From NCBI RefSeq assembly GCF_000383955.1, contig NZ_KB913013.1, positions 2,834,694 through 2,898,693 of the forward strand: DNA of 64,000 bases. Direction: 5' to 3'. Below are positions 1-10,100 of the stretch, piece by piece. The position numbers were made by a program, and so were the translations under genes. The notes beneath the pieces were generated by a model. That model saw only the letters and a list, made by a program, of their open reading frames with translations, made no database searches and was not told where the DNA came from. The DNA is from Rudanella lutea DSM 19387 (GTDB lineage Bacteria; Bacteroidota; Bacteroidia; Cytophagales; Spirosomataceae). Position 1 is the first letter of the stretch, and each line of letters starts with the position of its first letter.

Positions 1-2
1 TC

Positions 3-1193
3 GACAAGGCGCAGATTCTGGCCAATTTCAGCCGATTTGATGAGTCGCTCGAACTGCTCGAACGGGCGGGGCTCTTTAACCCCGGCGACCTCGACGTGCA
101 GTACATGCAGGGAACGGTACTGAACATGGCCGGGCGGTTTGAGGAATCGGTGCAGGTGTTGGAAGACATGCTCGACAACACCGACGACAAAGACGATATC
201 TATTTCCAGATTGGTCAGAGCTATCAGAACTGGGGCAAATACGACGAAGCCATCAACTGCTACAAAAAGGCCATTGACCTCAACATGGCCAACGAGAACG
301 CACTGTACGAGCTGTCGTTTTGCTTCGACGTAACGGGTGAGCTTGAGGCCAGCCTGCCGTACTACAAAGGTCTAATCGACAAAGACCCGTATTCGTACCA
401 TGCGTGGTACAATCTGGGCATTACGTATAGCAAGCTGACCCGGTTTGAGGAAGCCGCCGAAGCGTACGAGTACGCAACGATCATTAAGGACGATTTTGCC
501 TCGGCGCACTTCAATCTGGGGAATACGTACATGAACCTGGGGCAGTTTGAAAAGGCCGAAGGTTGCTACCGGACTACCCTGCTGCACGAAGAACCAACCG
601 CTGATACCTACTGCCACCTGGGGGCCAGTCTGGAAAAGCAGGATCGCCTGCCCGAAGCCATTCGGGAGTACCGCGAGGCTGTTCGGCTCGATAACATGTG
701 GGACGAAGCCTGGTACGGTATCGGGGTTTGTTTGAGCGAATCGGGCAAGTGGTACGAAGCCCTTCCCTTTCTGCAAAAAGCCATCAAGCTCAACGACAAC
801 AACGCCGAGTATTACCTTGCGCTGGCCGAAACGGAGTATAAAATCGGCAATGTGGTATCAAGCGTAGAAGCCTTCGAAAAGGCGGCCTCGGTCGACCCGT
901 CGAACCCCGATGTGTACCTGGTCTGGTCGCTGGTGCCGTTTGATCAGGGCAACTTCGACAAAGCCAACGACATTATTCAGCTGGGCCTGGAGGAGTTACC
1001 CAAAGAAGCTGACTTGTACTACCGCTCAGCAGTATATCTGATCCATGCAGGCATGTACCGCGAAGCCCTGATACAGCTCGAAGCGGCCCTTACCCTCGAC
1101 TACAACGGCCATCTGCAACTCTTTGAGTTTTTCCCGGAGCTGGAAAAGCAAAAAGCTCTGTACAAAATCATTCAGCAATATAAAGCTGAATAA
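3..1193 (+). CDS. TPR-repeat protein (5' end outside window)
   Basis: The frame is open to the left edge, so the start codon lies upstream; 396 residues are visible. They consist almost wholly of tandem 34-residue tetratricopeptide repeats, recognisable by recurring W/Y-LG/YA-A-P spacing such as 'HAWYNLGITYSKL' and 'SAHFNLGNTYMNL'. TPR arrays form a superhelical scaffold that binds peptides or partner proteins. No signal peptide, membrane segment or enzymatic domain is visible in this part, so the cellular role cannot be given. The gene ends at a TAA and is followed by a strong hairpin terminator (1249-1286), so it is probably transcribed separately from the receptor gene downstream. The fold is certain; the function is unknown. 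Confidence 0.9.
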   Translation, partial: DKAQILANFSRFDESLELLERAGLFNPGDLDVQYMQGTVLNMAGRFEESVQVLEDMLDNTDDKDDIYFQIGQSYQNWGKYDEAINCYKKAIDLNMANENALYELSFCFDVTGELEASLPYYKGLIDKDPYSYHAWYNLGITYSKLTRFEEAAEAYEYATIIKDDFASAHFNLGNTYMNLGQFEKAEGCYRTTLLHEEPTADTYCHLGASLEKQDRLPEAIREYREAVRLDNMWDEAWYGIGVCLSESGKWYEALPFLQKAIKLNDNNAEYYLALAETEYKIGNVVSSVEAFEKAASVDPSNPDVYLVWSLVPFDQGNFDKANDIIQLGLEELPKEADLYYRSAVYLIHAGMYREALIQLEAALTLDYNGHLQLFEFFPELEKQKALYKIIQQYKAE

Positions 1194-1248
1194 CAGAGTA
1201 ATACCGGTACTCCGCGCAAAAAGTAAGTGGTGAGTAATTTTTAAAAGC

Positions 1249-1286
1249 ATAACCCGATTCAAACCGTATGGGCTGAATCGGGTTAT
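1249..1286 (+). terminator. Rho-independent terminator of the TPR gene
   Basis: A perfect 13-bp stem (1249-1261 with 1274-1286) around a 12-nt loop is followed by a T-rich run. It lies 55 bases after the TPR stop codon. Confidence 0.85.
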
Positions 1287-1352
1287 TTATTTTACGGCAT
1301 ATGTCTGCATCTACGTAGACATTTCGTCGTGATCAGTAAAGTTTTCAAAATT

Positions 1353-1360
1353 TAATTTTG
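1353..1360 (+). promoter_or_regulatory. Bacteroidota -7 box for the TonB-dependent receptor
   Basis: TAATTTTG fits the TAnnTTTG consensus and ends 15 bases before the ATG at 1376. A good -33 TTTG is not visible. Just upstream, 1301-1322 holds an inverted repeat (ATGTCT...AGACAT with an inner CTACGTAG palindrome) that could be an operator; that role is inference. Confidence 0.55.
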
Positions 1361-1375
1361 TCAACCAACTAACCT

Positions 1376-4150
1376 ATGCGCAAGTTCTATACAATGAAGC
1401 GGCTCACTTTAACCGCTTCGCTACTGCTATTGACAGTGGCAACCTCATTTGCCCAGCGAATTAGCGGGCGCGTCACCGATGCCCGCACCAAAGAGGCCCT
1501 GGCTGGTGTCACGGTGCTGGCTACCGGTACCACACAGGGTGCCACTACCGACGGAAGCGGTTCTTACTCGTTACCCCTGAAAGCAGCCGGTACCTATACG
1601 ATTCGGTTTAGCGCGATCGGCTCCGAAACCCGTGAATCAAAAGTAACGGTAGGCGCTGGTGAGTCGGTCGTGTTGAACGTCGAACTAACCGAGTCAAATG
1701 CAAGCCTCAGCGAAGTAGTGGTGGTGGGCTCGCGCTCAACGCAGGTACGCACGAGCGTTGAAACCGTTGCCCCGGTCGATGTGATCCAATCGCGCGACCT
1801 GGCCGCCACCGGGCAGGTTGAACCAACCCAGCAGCTGAACTTTGTGGCGCCTTCATTCAATTCGTCGCGTCAGACCGTAGCCGACGGAACCGACCACATC
1901 GACCCTGCCACCATTCGCGGCCTTGGCCCCGATCAGGTGCTGGTGCTACTCAACGGCAAGCGTCGGCACAATCAGGCACTGGTCAACGTCAACGGAACCA
2001 TCGGGCGCGGCTCGGTGGGCACTGACCTGAACGCCTTACCAGCCACTGCGCTGGAACGCGTTGAAGTGTTGCGCGACGGAGCGGCATCGCAGTACGGGTC
2101 CGACGCAATTGCGGGGGTTATCAACCTTCGGCTAAAAGAAAAAATCGGCACCTCGGTCAATGCGCAATTTGGCCAGCAGTATGCCGGCGACGGCCGGGTG
2201 TTGCTGCTGGGCGTGAACCACGGTTTCCGGCTGGGGAAAGAAGGGGTATTGAGCGTAACGGTTGAGGGTCGCAGCCGCGAAGCCACCAATCGTGCTGGTA
2301 CCTACACCGGCCCGGTGTATTTCAACTGGGTCAGCAATGGCGCGGTAAACCAGACCTTGCGGGCGCAAGACGAAGCCCGCATTGCGCAACGGGGCTTCAG
2401 CCGGGAAAACAACATGCAGATTGGTAATTCGGCCGTCGACAACGTTGCTACGTTTATCAATATGCGGCTTCCGCTCAGCAAAACCGCCACCTTCTACGCC
2501 AACGGCGGCTATAACTATCGGCGCGGCATTGCTGCGGGCTTCTACCGTTACCCGTTTCAGAATACGCAGATCGACACAACGATATACCGGAATGGCTATC
2601 TGCCGCAAATTCAGTCGACTATCCAGGATTATTCGGGCACGGCCGGTTTGAGCGGCAAGAGCGAATCGGGCTGGAACTGGGATGTCAGTGCGGTGTATGG
2701 TGGTAACCAATTCCGGTTCGACGTAAAAAACTCCCTGAACGCTTCGCTGGCGCGGGCCACTACCCGCCCCGACCGGACACAGTCGGAGTTTTACGCCGGT
2801 ACACTCCGGTTCAATCAGCTCACGACCGATGCAGGGGTATCGCGTGATTTTGGCAGTCAGCTGGGCCTGAACTCGTTCAACGTAGCGGGTGGCCTCTCGT
2901 ACCGGGTAGACAACTACCAGATTTCGGCTGGCGAAGAAACCTCGTGGCAGAGCTACAACCAGGCTCCACCGGCTACTCAGTTTGCCGCCGGGGCGCAGGT
3001 GTTCCCGGGTTTCCGGCCCACCAATGCCGTTAATGCCACCCGGAATGTATTTGCAGCCTATGTCGATGTGGAAAGCGACATTACCAGCCGGTTATTGCTG
3101 AACGCGGCTACCCGGTTTGAAAATTACTCTGACTTTGGGGGCAACGTAGCCTGGAAGGTAGCCGGTCGCTACAAAATTGTGGACGAAATCCTGTCGATTC
3201 GGGGAAGTATCTCAACCGGTTTCAGGGCCCCCTCTATGCATCAGCGGCTGTTCAGCGCGGTATCAACACAGTTTGTCAACGTAGGCGGCACACTCACCCC
3301 CTTACAGGTGGGCACCTTCCGCAACGGCGAGGCAATCGCCAACGCCTTCGGCATCCCTCAGCTAAAGGCCGAACGATCGTTGAATTACGCCCTTGGGCTT
3401 ACGTCGCGGCCGGTTTCGAACCTGAGCATCACGGTGGATGCTTACCAGATTGATATTACCGACCGGATTGTGTTGACCGGACAATTTCAGCGGGGCACAA
3501 GCACCTCTGGACAAGTAGTGACTGGTATTCTCGACGGAGCCGGGGCCCGCGATGTAAACGCAGCGGCTTTCTTTACCAATGCCATCAACACCCGCACTCG
3601 CGGCCTGGATGTAGTAGTCTCGACCAGCCCCAGAATCAACACGGGCAAGCTGGACCTGACGCTGGCGGCTAACTTCAACCGCACCGACATTACCGAACTA
3701 CGCGGTACAGAACGTATTCCGAACGACAACACCTTCGGAAACGTACTGTTTAACCGGCAGCAGCGGGGTTTCATTGAATTAGCCAATCCACGCAGCAAAA
3801 TAACCCTTGGGGCTAACTACACGATCAATAAACTGCGCTTTAATGTCCGGGCTACCCGGTTTGGCGAAGTGGGCGTTCGTGACCCGTCGAACGCAGCCCT
3901 CGACGAGACGTACAGCCCCAAAATTGTGACTGACATCAACATTGGCTATGCGCTAACCAAAGCCATTACCATTGCGGTTGGTGCCAACAATGCGTTGGAT
4001 GTGTACCCCGACAAGATTAAGAATACGCAGGCTTTTGTGACACCACCGCTCGACAATACGTCTTTTGGCCGGTTTGTGTACAGCCGTAACGCCACCCAAT
4101 TTGGATTCAACGGGGGCTATTACTTTGTAAACCTGACGGCTAACTTTTAA
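1376..4150 (+). CDS. TonB-dependent outer-membrane receptor
   Basis: This 924-residue outer-membrane receptor would import a scarce nutrient using TonB energy. The order seen is: a signal peptide (about 1-26, ending SFAQ; a second ATG at 1394 could be the true start), a carboxypeptidase-regulatory-like beta-sandwich (about 27-110, 'ISGRVTDARTKEALAGVTV'), a plug domain (about 125-240, with 'VEVLRDGAASQYGSDAIAGVINL'), then a 22-strand barrel ending in aromatic 'FVNLTANF'. No SusD-type partner follows, so it is a free-standing receptor rather than a SusCD pair. The next gene is an NMT1/THI5-like protein, which could hint at a pyrimidine or thiamine-related ligand, but a terminator separates them. 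The substrate is unknown. Confidence 0.93.
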   Translation: MRKFYTMKRLTLTASLLLLTVATSFAQRISGRVTDARTKEALAGVTVLATGTTQGATTDGSGSYSLPLKAAGTYTIRFSAIGSETRESKVTVGAGESVVLNVELTESNASLSEVVVVGSRSTQVRTSVETVAPVDVIQSRDLAATGQVEPTQQLNFVAPSFNSSRQTVADGTDHIDPATIRGLGPDQVLVLLNGKRRHNQALVNVNGTIGRGSVGTDLNALPATALERVEVLRDGAASQYGSDAIAGVINLRLKEKIGTSVNAQFGQQYAGDGRVLLLGVNHGFRLGKEGVLSVTVEGRSREATNRAGTYTGPVYFNWVSNGAVNQTLRAQDEARIAQRGFSRENNMQIGNSAVDNVATFINMRLPLSKTATFYANGGYNYRRGIAAGFYRYPFQNTQIDTTIYRNGYLPQIQSTIQDYSGTAGLSGKSESGWNWDVSAVYGGNQFRFDVKNSLNASLARATTRPDRTQSEFYAGTLRFNQLTTDAGVSRDFGSQLGLNSFNVAGGLSYRVDNYQISAGEETSWQSYNQAPPATQFAAGAQVFPGFRPTNAVNATRNVFAAYVDVESDITSRLLLNAATRFENYSDFGGNVAWKVAGRYKIVDEILSIRGSISTGFRAPSMHQRLFSAVSTQFVNVGGTLTPLQVGTFRNGEAIANAFGIPQLKAERSLNYALGLTSRPVSNLSITVDAYQIDITDRIVLTGQFQRGTSTSGQVVTGILDGAGARDVNAAAFFTNAINTRTRGLDVVVSTSPRINTGKLDLTLAANFNRTDITELRGTERIPNDNTFGNVLFNRQQRGFIELANPRSKITLGANYTINKLRFNVRATRFGEVGVRDPSNAALDETYSPKIVTDINIGYALTKAITIAVGANNALDVYPDKIKNTQAFVTPPLDNTSFGRFVYSRNATQFGFNGGYYFVNLTANF

Positions 4151-4204
4151 GACACGTTGTTAACTACAGGCTAACGCGTAACAGCTCATAACTAATGCCA
4201 ACCG

Positions 4205-4239
4205 AAACGGGTTAACTCTTGTAGTTAGCCCGTTTTTTT
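4205..4239 (+). terminator. Terminator abutting the next start codon
   Basis: A 13-bp stem (4205-4217 with 4223-4235, one G-U pair) and a 5-nt loop are followed by seven T residues (4233-4239). The ATG of the NMT1-like gene begins at the next base, 4240. Confidence 0.85.
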
Positions 4240-5202
4240 ATGGATTTGCTTCGCCTTGCCCTCGACTGGACACCCAATACCAATCATACTGGATTTTATG
4301 TGGCATCGGCCCTCGGCTATTACCGGGATGCCAACCTCACGGTGGAAATTACCTCGCCCGATGTGGATAAGTACAAACAGACACCCGCCCGTCGGCTGGC
4401 AAAAGGCGAGGTCGACCTGGCCGTGGTCCCCTCGGAGAGTGTCATCAGTTTCCACACCACTACGCCCAACGTGCCGCTGGTAGCCGTAGCGGCCATGCTG
4501 GCCCGCGATGCCAGCGCGATTGTGACGCTCCAGCAAAGCGGCCTCGAACGCCCGGCTCAACTCGACGGAAAGGTGTACGGCTCGTACGGGGCCCGGTTTG
4601 AGGACGATATTGTCCGGCAAATGATTCGCAACGATGGCGGCCGGGGCGTAATTGCTACCCACAAGCCAACCCGGCTCAATTTATGGCAGGCCCTGCTCAC
4701 CAACGAGATCGACGCTACCTGGATTTTTCTGCCGTGGGAGGGGGTAGAAGCTACCCTGAACGATGTGCAGCTCAACCGGTTTCTGCTCGACGACTACGAA
4801 ATTCCGTACGGCTACAGCCCCCTGCTGGCTACCCGGCAGGATCTGATCGACCAGAAGACTGATGTGCTCCAACGGTTTGTGGAAGCAACGGCGGCTGGCT
4901 TTCGGTTTGCCGTCGAAAAGCCCGACGAAGCCGCGCACCTGCTCTGCAAAACCAGTGGGCACCCCACCCTGGCCGACGAAGGGTTTGTGGAACTGAGCCA
5001 GCAGACAGCCTCAGGTTATTACCTCGACACGGCGGGGCAGTGGGGCGTTATGCGCCGGGAGGTTTGGGTTCAGTTTGTCAACTACCTCATCCGGCACCGC
5101 CTAATTGTGAACCGCGATGGGGAGATCGTGATGAACCTCGACATCAACAAGCTTTTCACCAACCAGTTTGTCGAGTCGCTACCCGCCGTCCGAACAGTTT
5201 AG
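4240..5202 (+). CDS. NMT1/THI5-like substrate-binding protein
   Basis: The 320-residue protein has the periplasmic-binding-protein fold of the NMT1/THI5 family; the opening 'LALDWTPNTNHTGFYVA' and 'GEVDLAVVPSESVI' are typical. Relatives bind pyrimidine precursors of thiamine (ThiY type) or, in fungi, make HMP-phosphate. It lacks a signal peptide and any adjacent ABC permease or ATPase, which is odd for a transport binding protein. It also lacks the CCCFC cysteine motif of fungal THI5, so synthase activity is not supported. The start codon directly follows the T-run of the receptor's terminator, so its mRNA must come from read-through or from a promoter inside the receptor gene. The family is well supported; the ligand is inference. 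Confidence 0.8.
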   Translation: MDLLRLALDWTPNTNHTGFYVASALGYYRDANLTVEITSPDVDKYKQTPARRLAKGEVDLAVVPSESVISFHTTTPNVPLVAVAAMLARDASAIVTLQQSGLERPAQLDGKVYGSYGARFEDDIVRQMIRNDGGRGVIATHKPTRLNLWQALLTNEIDATWIFLPWEGVEATLNDVQLNRFLLDDYEIPYGYSPLLATRQDLIDQKTDVLQRFVEATAAGFRFAVEKPDEAAHLLCKTSGHPTLADEGFVELSQQTASGYYLDTAGQWGVMRREVWVQFVNYLIRHRLIVNRDGEIVMNLDINKLFTNQFVESLPAVRTV

Positions 5203-5253
5203 CAAACAAAGCCGGACTACCGGTGTTTTTTCTCAAATAGTAACTCAACGAAT

Positions 5254-5811
5254 ATGGAAAGTCAACCAAACCTTCAGGGCAAGAAAGTAGCCGCCCTGTT
5301 TACCGAAGGATTCGAACAAATCGAATTCACCGACCCCAAAAATGCGCTCGAAGCCGCCGGGGCTATTGTTCATGTGATTTCGCCCAAAGGGGGTGAAGTG
5401 AAAGGCTGGGACGATACCGACTGGGGCGATACCTTCGATTCGGACCTCCCCCTCGAATCGGCCAACCCCGACGACTATGATGCCCTGCTATTACCGGGCG
5501 GGGTGCTGAACCCCGATAAACTCCGGCTCGAGCCCGAAGCCGTGTCGTTTGTAACGTCGTTTTTCGATAATCAAAAACCAGTGGCGGCTATTTGCCACGC
5601 GCCTATACTCCTGATTGAAGCCGATGTGGTACAGGGCAAAACCATGACTTCGTACCCATCTATTCAGACCGACCTGCGCAATGCCGGGGCCAATTGGGTT
5701 GATCAGACGGTCGTACGCGACGGGAATCTGGTCACGAGCCGCAACCCCGACGATATTCCGGCCTTCAACCGGGAAATGATTCAGTTATTTGCCGAGGGCG
5801 TTACCGCCTGA
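5254..5811 (+). CDS. PfpI/DJ-1 family protein (type 1 glutamine amidotransferase-like)
   Basis: This cytosolic protein of 185 residues belongs to the PfpI/YhbO branch of the DJ-1 superfamily. Visible marks are the early acid in 'FTEGFEQIEF', the nucleophile elbow 'AAICHAPILLIEA' with its cysteine, and the strand 'DALLLPGG'. Family members are described as proteases, deglycases or stress chaperones acting on glyoxal-damaged substrates; which applies here cannot be seen. It lies 51 bases after the NMT1-like gene and may be co-transcribed with it. A strong hairpin follows. A second DJ-1-superfamily gene occurs at 18917. Confidence 0.88.
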   Translation: MESQPNLQGKKVAALFTEGFEQIEFTDPKNALEAAGAIVHVISPKGGEVKGWDDTDWGDTFDSDLPLESANPDDYDALLLPGGVLNPDKLRLEPEAVSFVTSFFDNQKPVAAICHAPILLIEADVVQGKTMTSYPSIQTDLRNAGANWVDQTVVRDGNLVTSRNPDDIPAFNREMIQLFAEGVTA

Positions 5812-5821
5812 ACCCGATAAA

Positions 5822-5860
5822 TCGAAGACGCCCGACTGATTACCAGTCGGGCGTCTTCGA
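5822..5860. terminator. Bidirectional terminator between convergent genes
   Basis: A perfect 16-bp stem (5822-5837 with 5845-5860) and a 7-nt loop sit between the PfpI gene (+) and the glyoxalase-fold gene (-). Confidence 0.88.
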
Positions 5861-5865
5861 TTTGT

Positions 5866-6309
5866 TTATTTTTTCACTTCATTCAACTCGAATAAGTACC
5901 CATCGGGGTCAGGAAAATAGATCTGTACGACGCCATCAAACCGAACCTGTTTGTGGTAGGTAATGGCCCGCTGTTTCAGGAAAGCCTCCGACTGCGCAAT
6001 GTCGGTCACAAACAACGCAATGTGGCTTCCGTTTTTGTCGTGGGTAAACTCCGTATTCCGCCCGGCCAGTAAATGAATCTGCTGCCCCTCACCCACATCG
6101 AACCACGAGCGAATGGCTTTCAGGTTGTCGGGGACCGGAATAGACTTGAGCCCGAGTACTTCTTTGTAAAATTGCGTACTGGCCTGTATATCTTTCACGT
6201 GCAGGGCCAGATGATTGTGCCGAACAACCCCCAGACTTTGCTGCCCAAATACGGCCTGCGCAAAAAACACCTGAGCACACAAAAAGAGACTACATACAAT
6301 CGTTTTCAT
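5866..6309 (-). CDS. Exported VOC/glyoxalase-fold protein
   Basis: The 147-residue protein begins with a clear signal peptide (about 1-22, ending in AVFGQQ) and then carries one vicinal-oxygen-chelate domain: 'HLALHVKDIQASTQFYKEVLGL' at the N-terminal half and 'FPDPDGYLFELNEV' at the C-terminal end, which supplies the usual glutamate ligand. VOC domains bind a divalent metal and act as isomerases, dioxygenases or resistance proteins. The exact reaction cannot be inferred; export makes cytosolic methylglyoxal detoxification unlikely. I chose the ATG at 6309 over a GTG two codons upstream because it starts the basic n-region MKT. Confidence 0.85.
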   Translation of the reverse strand: MKTIVCSLFLCAQVFFAQAVFGQQSLGVVRHNHLALHVKDIQASTQFYKEVLGLKSIPVPDNLKAIRSWFDVGEGQQIHLLAGRNTEFTHDKNGSHIALFVTDIAQSEAFLKQRAITYHKQVRFDGVVQIYFPDPDGYLFELNEVKK

Positions 6310-6520
6310 GACCACTTGATTGGCTTAATTTTCCCTTCAAGAAACAAATACGGGGTTGGTTCTACTATCAGCGATTCAAATTTGGCCGAAACGACCCTGC
6401 CACCCCTCCGCTATCCTGCTGTACTGAAAGTTGCCCGCACGGATTGTTTATATGCGGCAATTTGGTAGACACTGTCGGTTCGGGTAACCAGCGACGGGCG
6501 TGAATATCACCACCAGAAGG

Positions 6521-6552
6521 TTTGCAGATCTTACAGAATGGCACTAAATTTG
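6521..6552 (+). promoter_or_regulatory. Near-perfect Bacteroidota promoter (-33/-7)
   Basis: TTTG at 6521-6524 and TAAATTTG at 6545-6552 are separated by exactly 20 bases, matching the -33/-7 consensus. The predicted transcript starts about 16 bases before the GTG at 6572 and so supports that GTG as the start. Confidence 0.8.
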
Positions 6553-6571
6553 TAATCTGCATTGTAAAACC

Positions 6572-6958
6572 GTGAAGCATCAGCGCATTATATTGGTCCG
6601 TTCGGTTAGCCTGTTACTGGTTAGCTTGCTGCTGTTCCTGGCTGGTTGGGGTCATTCCTCAATGGGTCACGAAATAGCAGGAAAAGCGCCCGTACAGAAA
6701 ACCGAAGCCGCTCAGAAAGCAGGCAAGACCGATGCGCCCGCCGAAACGCAGATTAGTACGGCCGCGTTTGAAGCCGTTGTTACCCCGGCTACTTCTTTCG
6801 ATTTTGAACAGCCGTTCTGGTTGTTGCCCCCGCCGATCATGGCGGTTTTGCTGATGCTGGCAGCCGGTACAGTTCGGCTGCTGCTCACCGAGCCTTATTT
6901 TTATTTCGCTTATTTCCGGCACGTATTCGGCCATTTTATTGCCCCCAATGCCCCGTAG
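6572..6958 (+). CDS. Small two-TM membrane protein of unknown function
   Basis: I do not recognise this 128-residue protein. It starts at GTG, backed by the promoter just upstream. Residues about 8-26 (leucine-rich, 'SLLLVSLLLFLAGWG') form a signal anchor or signal peptide. Residues 35-75 are polar and Ala/Thr/Lys-rich. Residues about 82-105 ('PPPIMAVLLMLAAGTVRLLL') form a second membrane helix, followed by an aromatic, His-containing tail (YFYFAYFRHVFGHF). The layout suggests an inner-membrane protein with a short periplasmic loop. It precedes secDF by 186 bases on the same strand; no functional link is visible. Confidence 0.65.
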   Translation: MKHQRIILVRSVSLLLVSLLLFLAGWGHSSMGHEIAGKAPVQKTEAAQKAGKTDAPAETQISTAAFEAVVTPATSFDFEQPFWLLPPPIMAVLLMLAAGTVRLLLTEPYFYFAYFRHVFGHFIAPNAP

Positions 6959-7144
6959 TCGGGCCCACTCGTGACCCAACACACACGTTTATTCTCCGTG
7001 TCGGGCTGTCACATTCCATTCTTCAGTAACAATCCATTTTCCAATCGGAATCAGTACCATTCGTTCCGCTCCGTGGCTAGCCCCAAATGCGTGCGTTGAG
7101 CGACTCGCTGCGTTCCTCCAATTAGTGTCTTCTGTAGAAAGACC

Positions 7145-10100
7145 ATGCAAAACAAAACCGGAATACTTATCCTGACGGGTGTCATTGCGCTGCTGAGCGT
7201 TTACTACCTGTCGTTTACCTTCGTCTCGCGTAGCATTAAAGAAGACGCGACGGCCTTCGCCACTACTAAGTCAGGCGATATTGATCTCAGAAAGAAACAG
7301 CGGTATCTCGATTCGCTCTGGAAAGAGCCCGTTTATCTGGGCAACACGCTTCAGGAAGTGACCGAGCGCGAACTCGGCCTGGGTCTTGACCTCCAGGGCG
7401 GTATGCACGTAGTACTCGAAGTAACACCAGCCGACATTTTGCGCGGTTTGGCTGGCAATACCCGCGACCCCAAGTTCAACGAGGCCATCAAGAAAGCACA
7501 GGAAGCGCAGAAATCGAGCCGCGCCAGCTTTGTTGATCTGTTCGTTGACGCCTACAAAGAGGTGTCGCCGGGCAACAAACTGGCCAGCCTGTTTGCGACC
7601 AGTGCCAACCGGGGTAAACTGAGCTATCAGTCGACCGACACCGAGGTACGCCGGGTACTGAATGAGGAAGTTGAAGGCGCTATTGGCCGGGCTTTCCAGA
7701 TTATTCAGGCTCGTGTCGACAAGTTCGGGGTATCAAACGCCAACGTACAGCGCCTGCCGGGTACGGGTCGGGTACTTATCGAGTTGCCGGGTGCCGACAA
7801 CCCCGAGCGTATCCGCCGACTGTTGACTGGTGCGGCCAAGCTTGAGTTCTGCGAGGTGTACCAACTGGGCGAAATCTCGGCCGGTATCGAAGGTCTGGGC
7901 GCTTACCTGCTTCGTGAAGAAGCTGCTCGCAAAGCCGCACAGACGGCTGCTCCCGCGTCGGGCACAGCCGCCAAAGGTGATTTGGCTTCTCAGCTGGCCA
8001 GTGGTGCTAAAGGTGACTCAACCAAAGCCGACTCAGCCGCTACCGGTTCAGCCCTGACTCAATTATTTGTCCCTGTATCGCAAAATCAACTGGGTGTTTA
8101 CCTGAAGGATACGGCTCGTGCCAATGCCGTTCTGAACAACCCCGAAGTGCGGGCTCTGTTCCCGGCTGATATGGTGTACTCATGGGATCGGAAAGGCTTC
8201 ACCACCACCGACAACCGTGAGATTCTGCCGATTTACTTCCTGAAGAAACCCGGTGGTCAGGCTCCACTCGAAGGCGATGTGATTACCGATGCCGCCAATG
8301 ATTACGATGAAGCTGGCCGCCCTGAGGTGACCATGAACATGAACGCAACGGGCGCCCGTAAGTGGGCCGCCCTGACGGGTGCCAACGTAGGCCGGCCCGT
8401 AGCCATCCTGCTCGACAATCAGGTGTACACGGCCCCCAACGTACAAAACGAAATCACGGGTGGTCGCTCAAGCATCACGGGTCAGTTTACGGTTGAAGAA
8501 ACCAAAGACATGGCCAACGTACTGAAGGCCGGTAAACTGCCTGCCCCCACAACCATTGTAGAAGAAAGCATCGTGGGTTCTACGCTCGGTTCGGAGGCTA
8601 TCAGCGCCGGTATCATTTCGTCGTTGGTGGGCTTGCTCATCGTACTGGCCTTTGTAGTAATCTACTACGGTAGCGCCGGTGTAATTGCCGACATCGCCCT
8701 GATTATAAACATGTTCTTCCTGCTGGGCGTTATGGCTGCCGTACCTGGCACCGTACTGACTATGCCCGGTATTGCCGGTATTGTACTGACGATCGGTATG
8801 TCGGTGGATGCGAACGTACTGATTTTTGAGCGGATCAAAGAAGAACTGGCACTGGGCAAGCCGTTTAAGCAAGCCATTTCCGACGGTTTCCGGAACGCGT
8901 ACTCGTCTATCTTCGACTCGAACATTACCACCCTGCTTACTGGTTTTATCCTGCTGCTGTTTGGTACGGGTCTGATTCGTGGCTTCGCCGTAACGCTGGT
9001 GATCGGTATTTTCACGTCATTGTTTGCGGCTATCCTGATCACACGCCTGATTCTGGATTCGTACACCGAGAGCGGCAAAACGCTGGCCTTTTCGGTAGGC
9101 TGGACCAAAAACCTCTTCAAGGATTCGAACTTCGATTTCGTTTCACACCGTCGCATCTACTACATCATCTCGTCGACGATCATCGCACTGGGTATTGTTT
9201 CGGTATTGTGGAAAGGCTTCGGCTTAGGTGTTGACTTCAAAGGCGGTCGTTCGTACGTGGTTCGGTTTGAGCAGCCTATTGCCACAACCGATGTACGCGA
9301 TGCCCTGGAAGCTCCGCTGGGTGGTGCCCCTGAGGTGAAAACCTACGGTGGTACGGGGGTTAACTCCGATCAGGTGAAGATTACGACCAGCTACATGATC
9401 GATAACGACTCGCCCGATTCAGATAAGCAGGTAGAAGCTGCCGTAAATAATGGTCTGGCCAAAATCAGCGGTAACAAAGCAAGCATCGAAAGCTCGCAGA
9501 AGGTAGGTCCTACCATTGCCAACGACCTGATTGTGTCGGCCTTCTGGTCGATTTTGCTGGCCGTAGCCGTGGTATTCACCTACATCCTGATTCGATTCAA
9601 GAAGCTGGCTTTCGGTTACGGTGCATTGGTGGCTCTGTTCCACGACGTCCTGATCATCCTGGCTATCTTCTCTATCTTCAACGGTATCCTGCCGTTCTCC
9701 CTCGATATTGATCAGGCCTTTATCGGTGCCCTGCTCACTATCATGGGTTACTCAATGAACGATACCGTTGTGGTATTCGACCGGGTACGCGAGTACCTGA
9801 ACGAAAGCAAGGGTAAGAAAGAAAGTATCGCGACGATTATCAACAACGCCCTCAACAGCACCCTGAGCCGCACGGCCGTTACGGGTCTGTCGACGATGCT
9901 GGTACTGGTGGTGCTCTTCCTGTTTGGTGGTGCTACCATCCGGGGCTTCTCGTTCGCTATGTTGATCGGGGTCATTGTGGGTACCTACTCATCGCTGTTC
10001 GTAGCTACCCCGATTGTGGTTGACACCCTGAGCAAAGATCAGGACAAGCCAACCACGCCTACCACTGCCCGGATTGACACGGTTCCGGCCGACTTTACGG

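Noticed and set aside
1376-5202. A SusC-SusD polysaccharide utilisation pair
   Set aside because: The gene after the receptor is a 320-residue NMT1-like protein without lipobox or SusD TPR fold.
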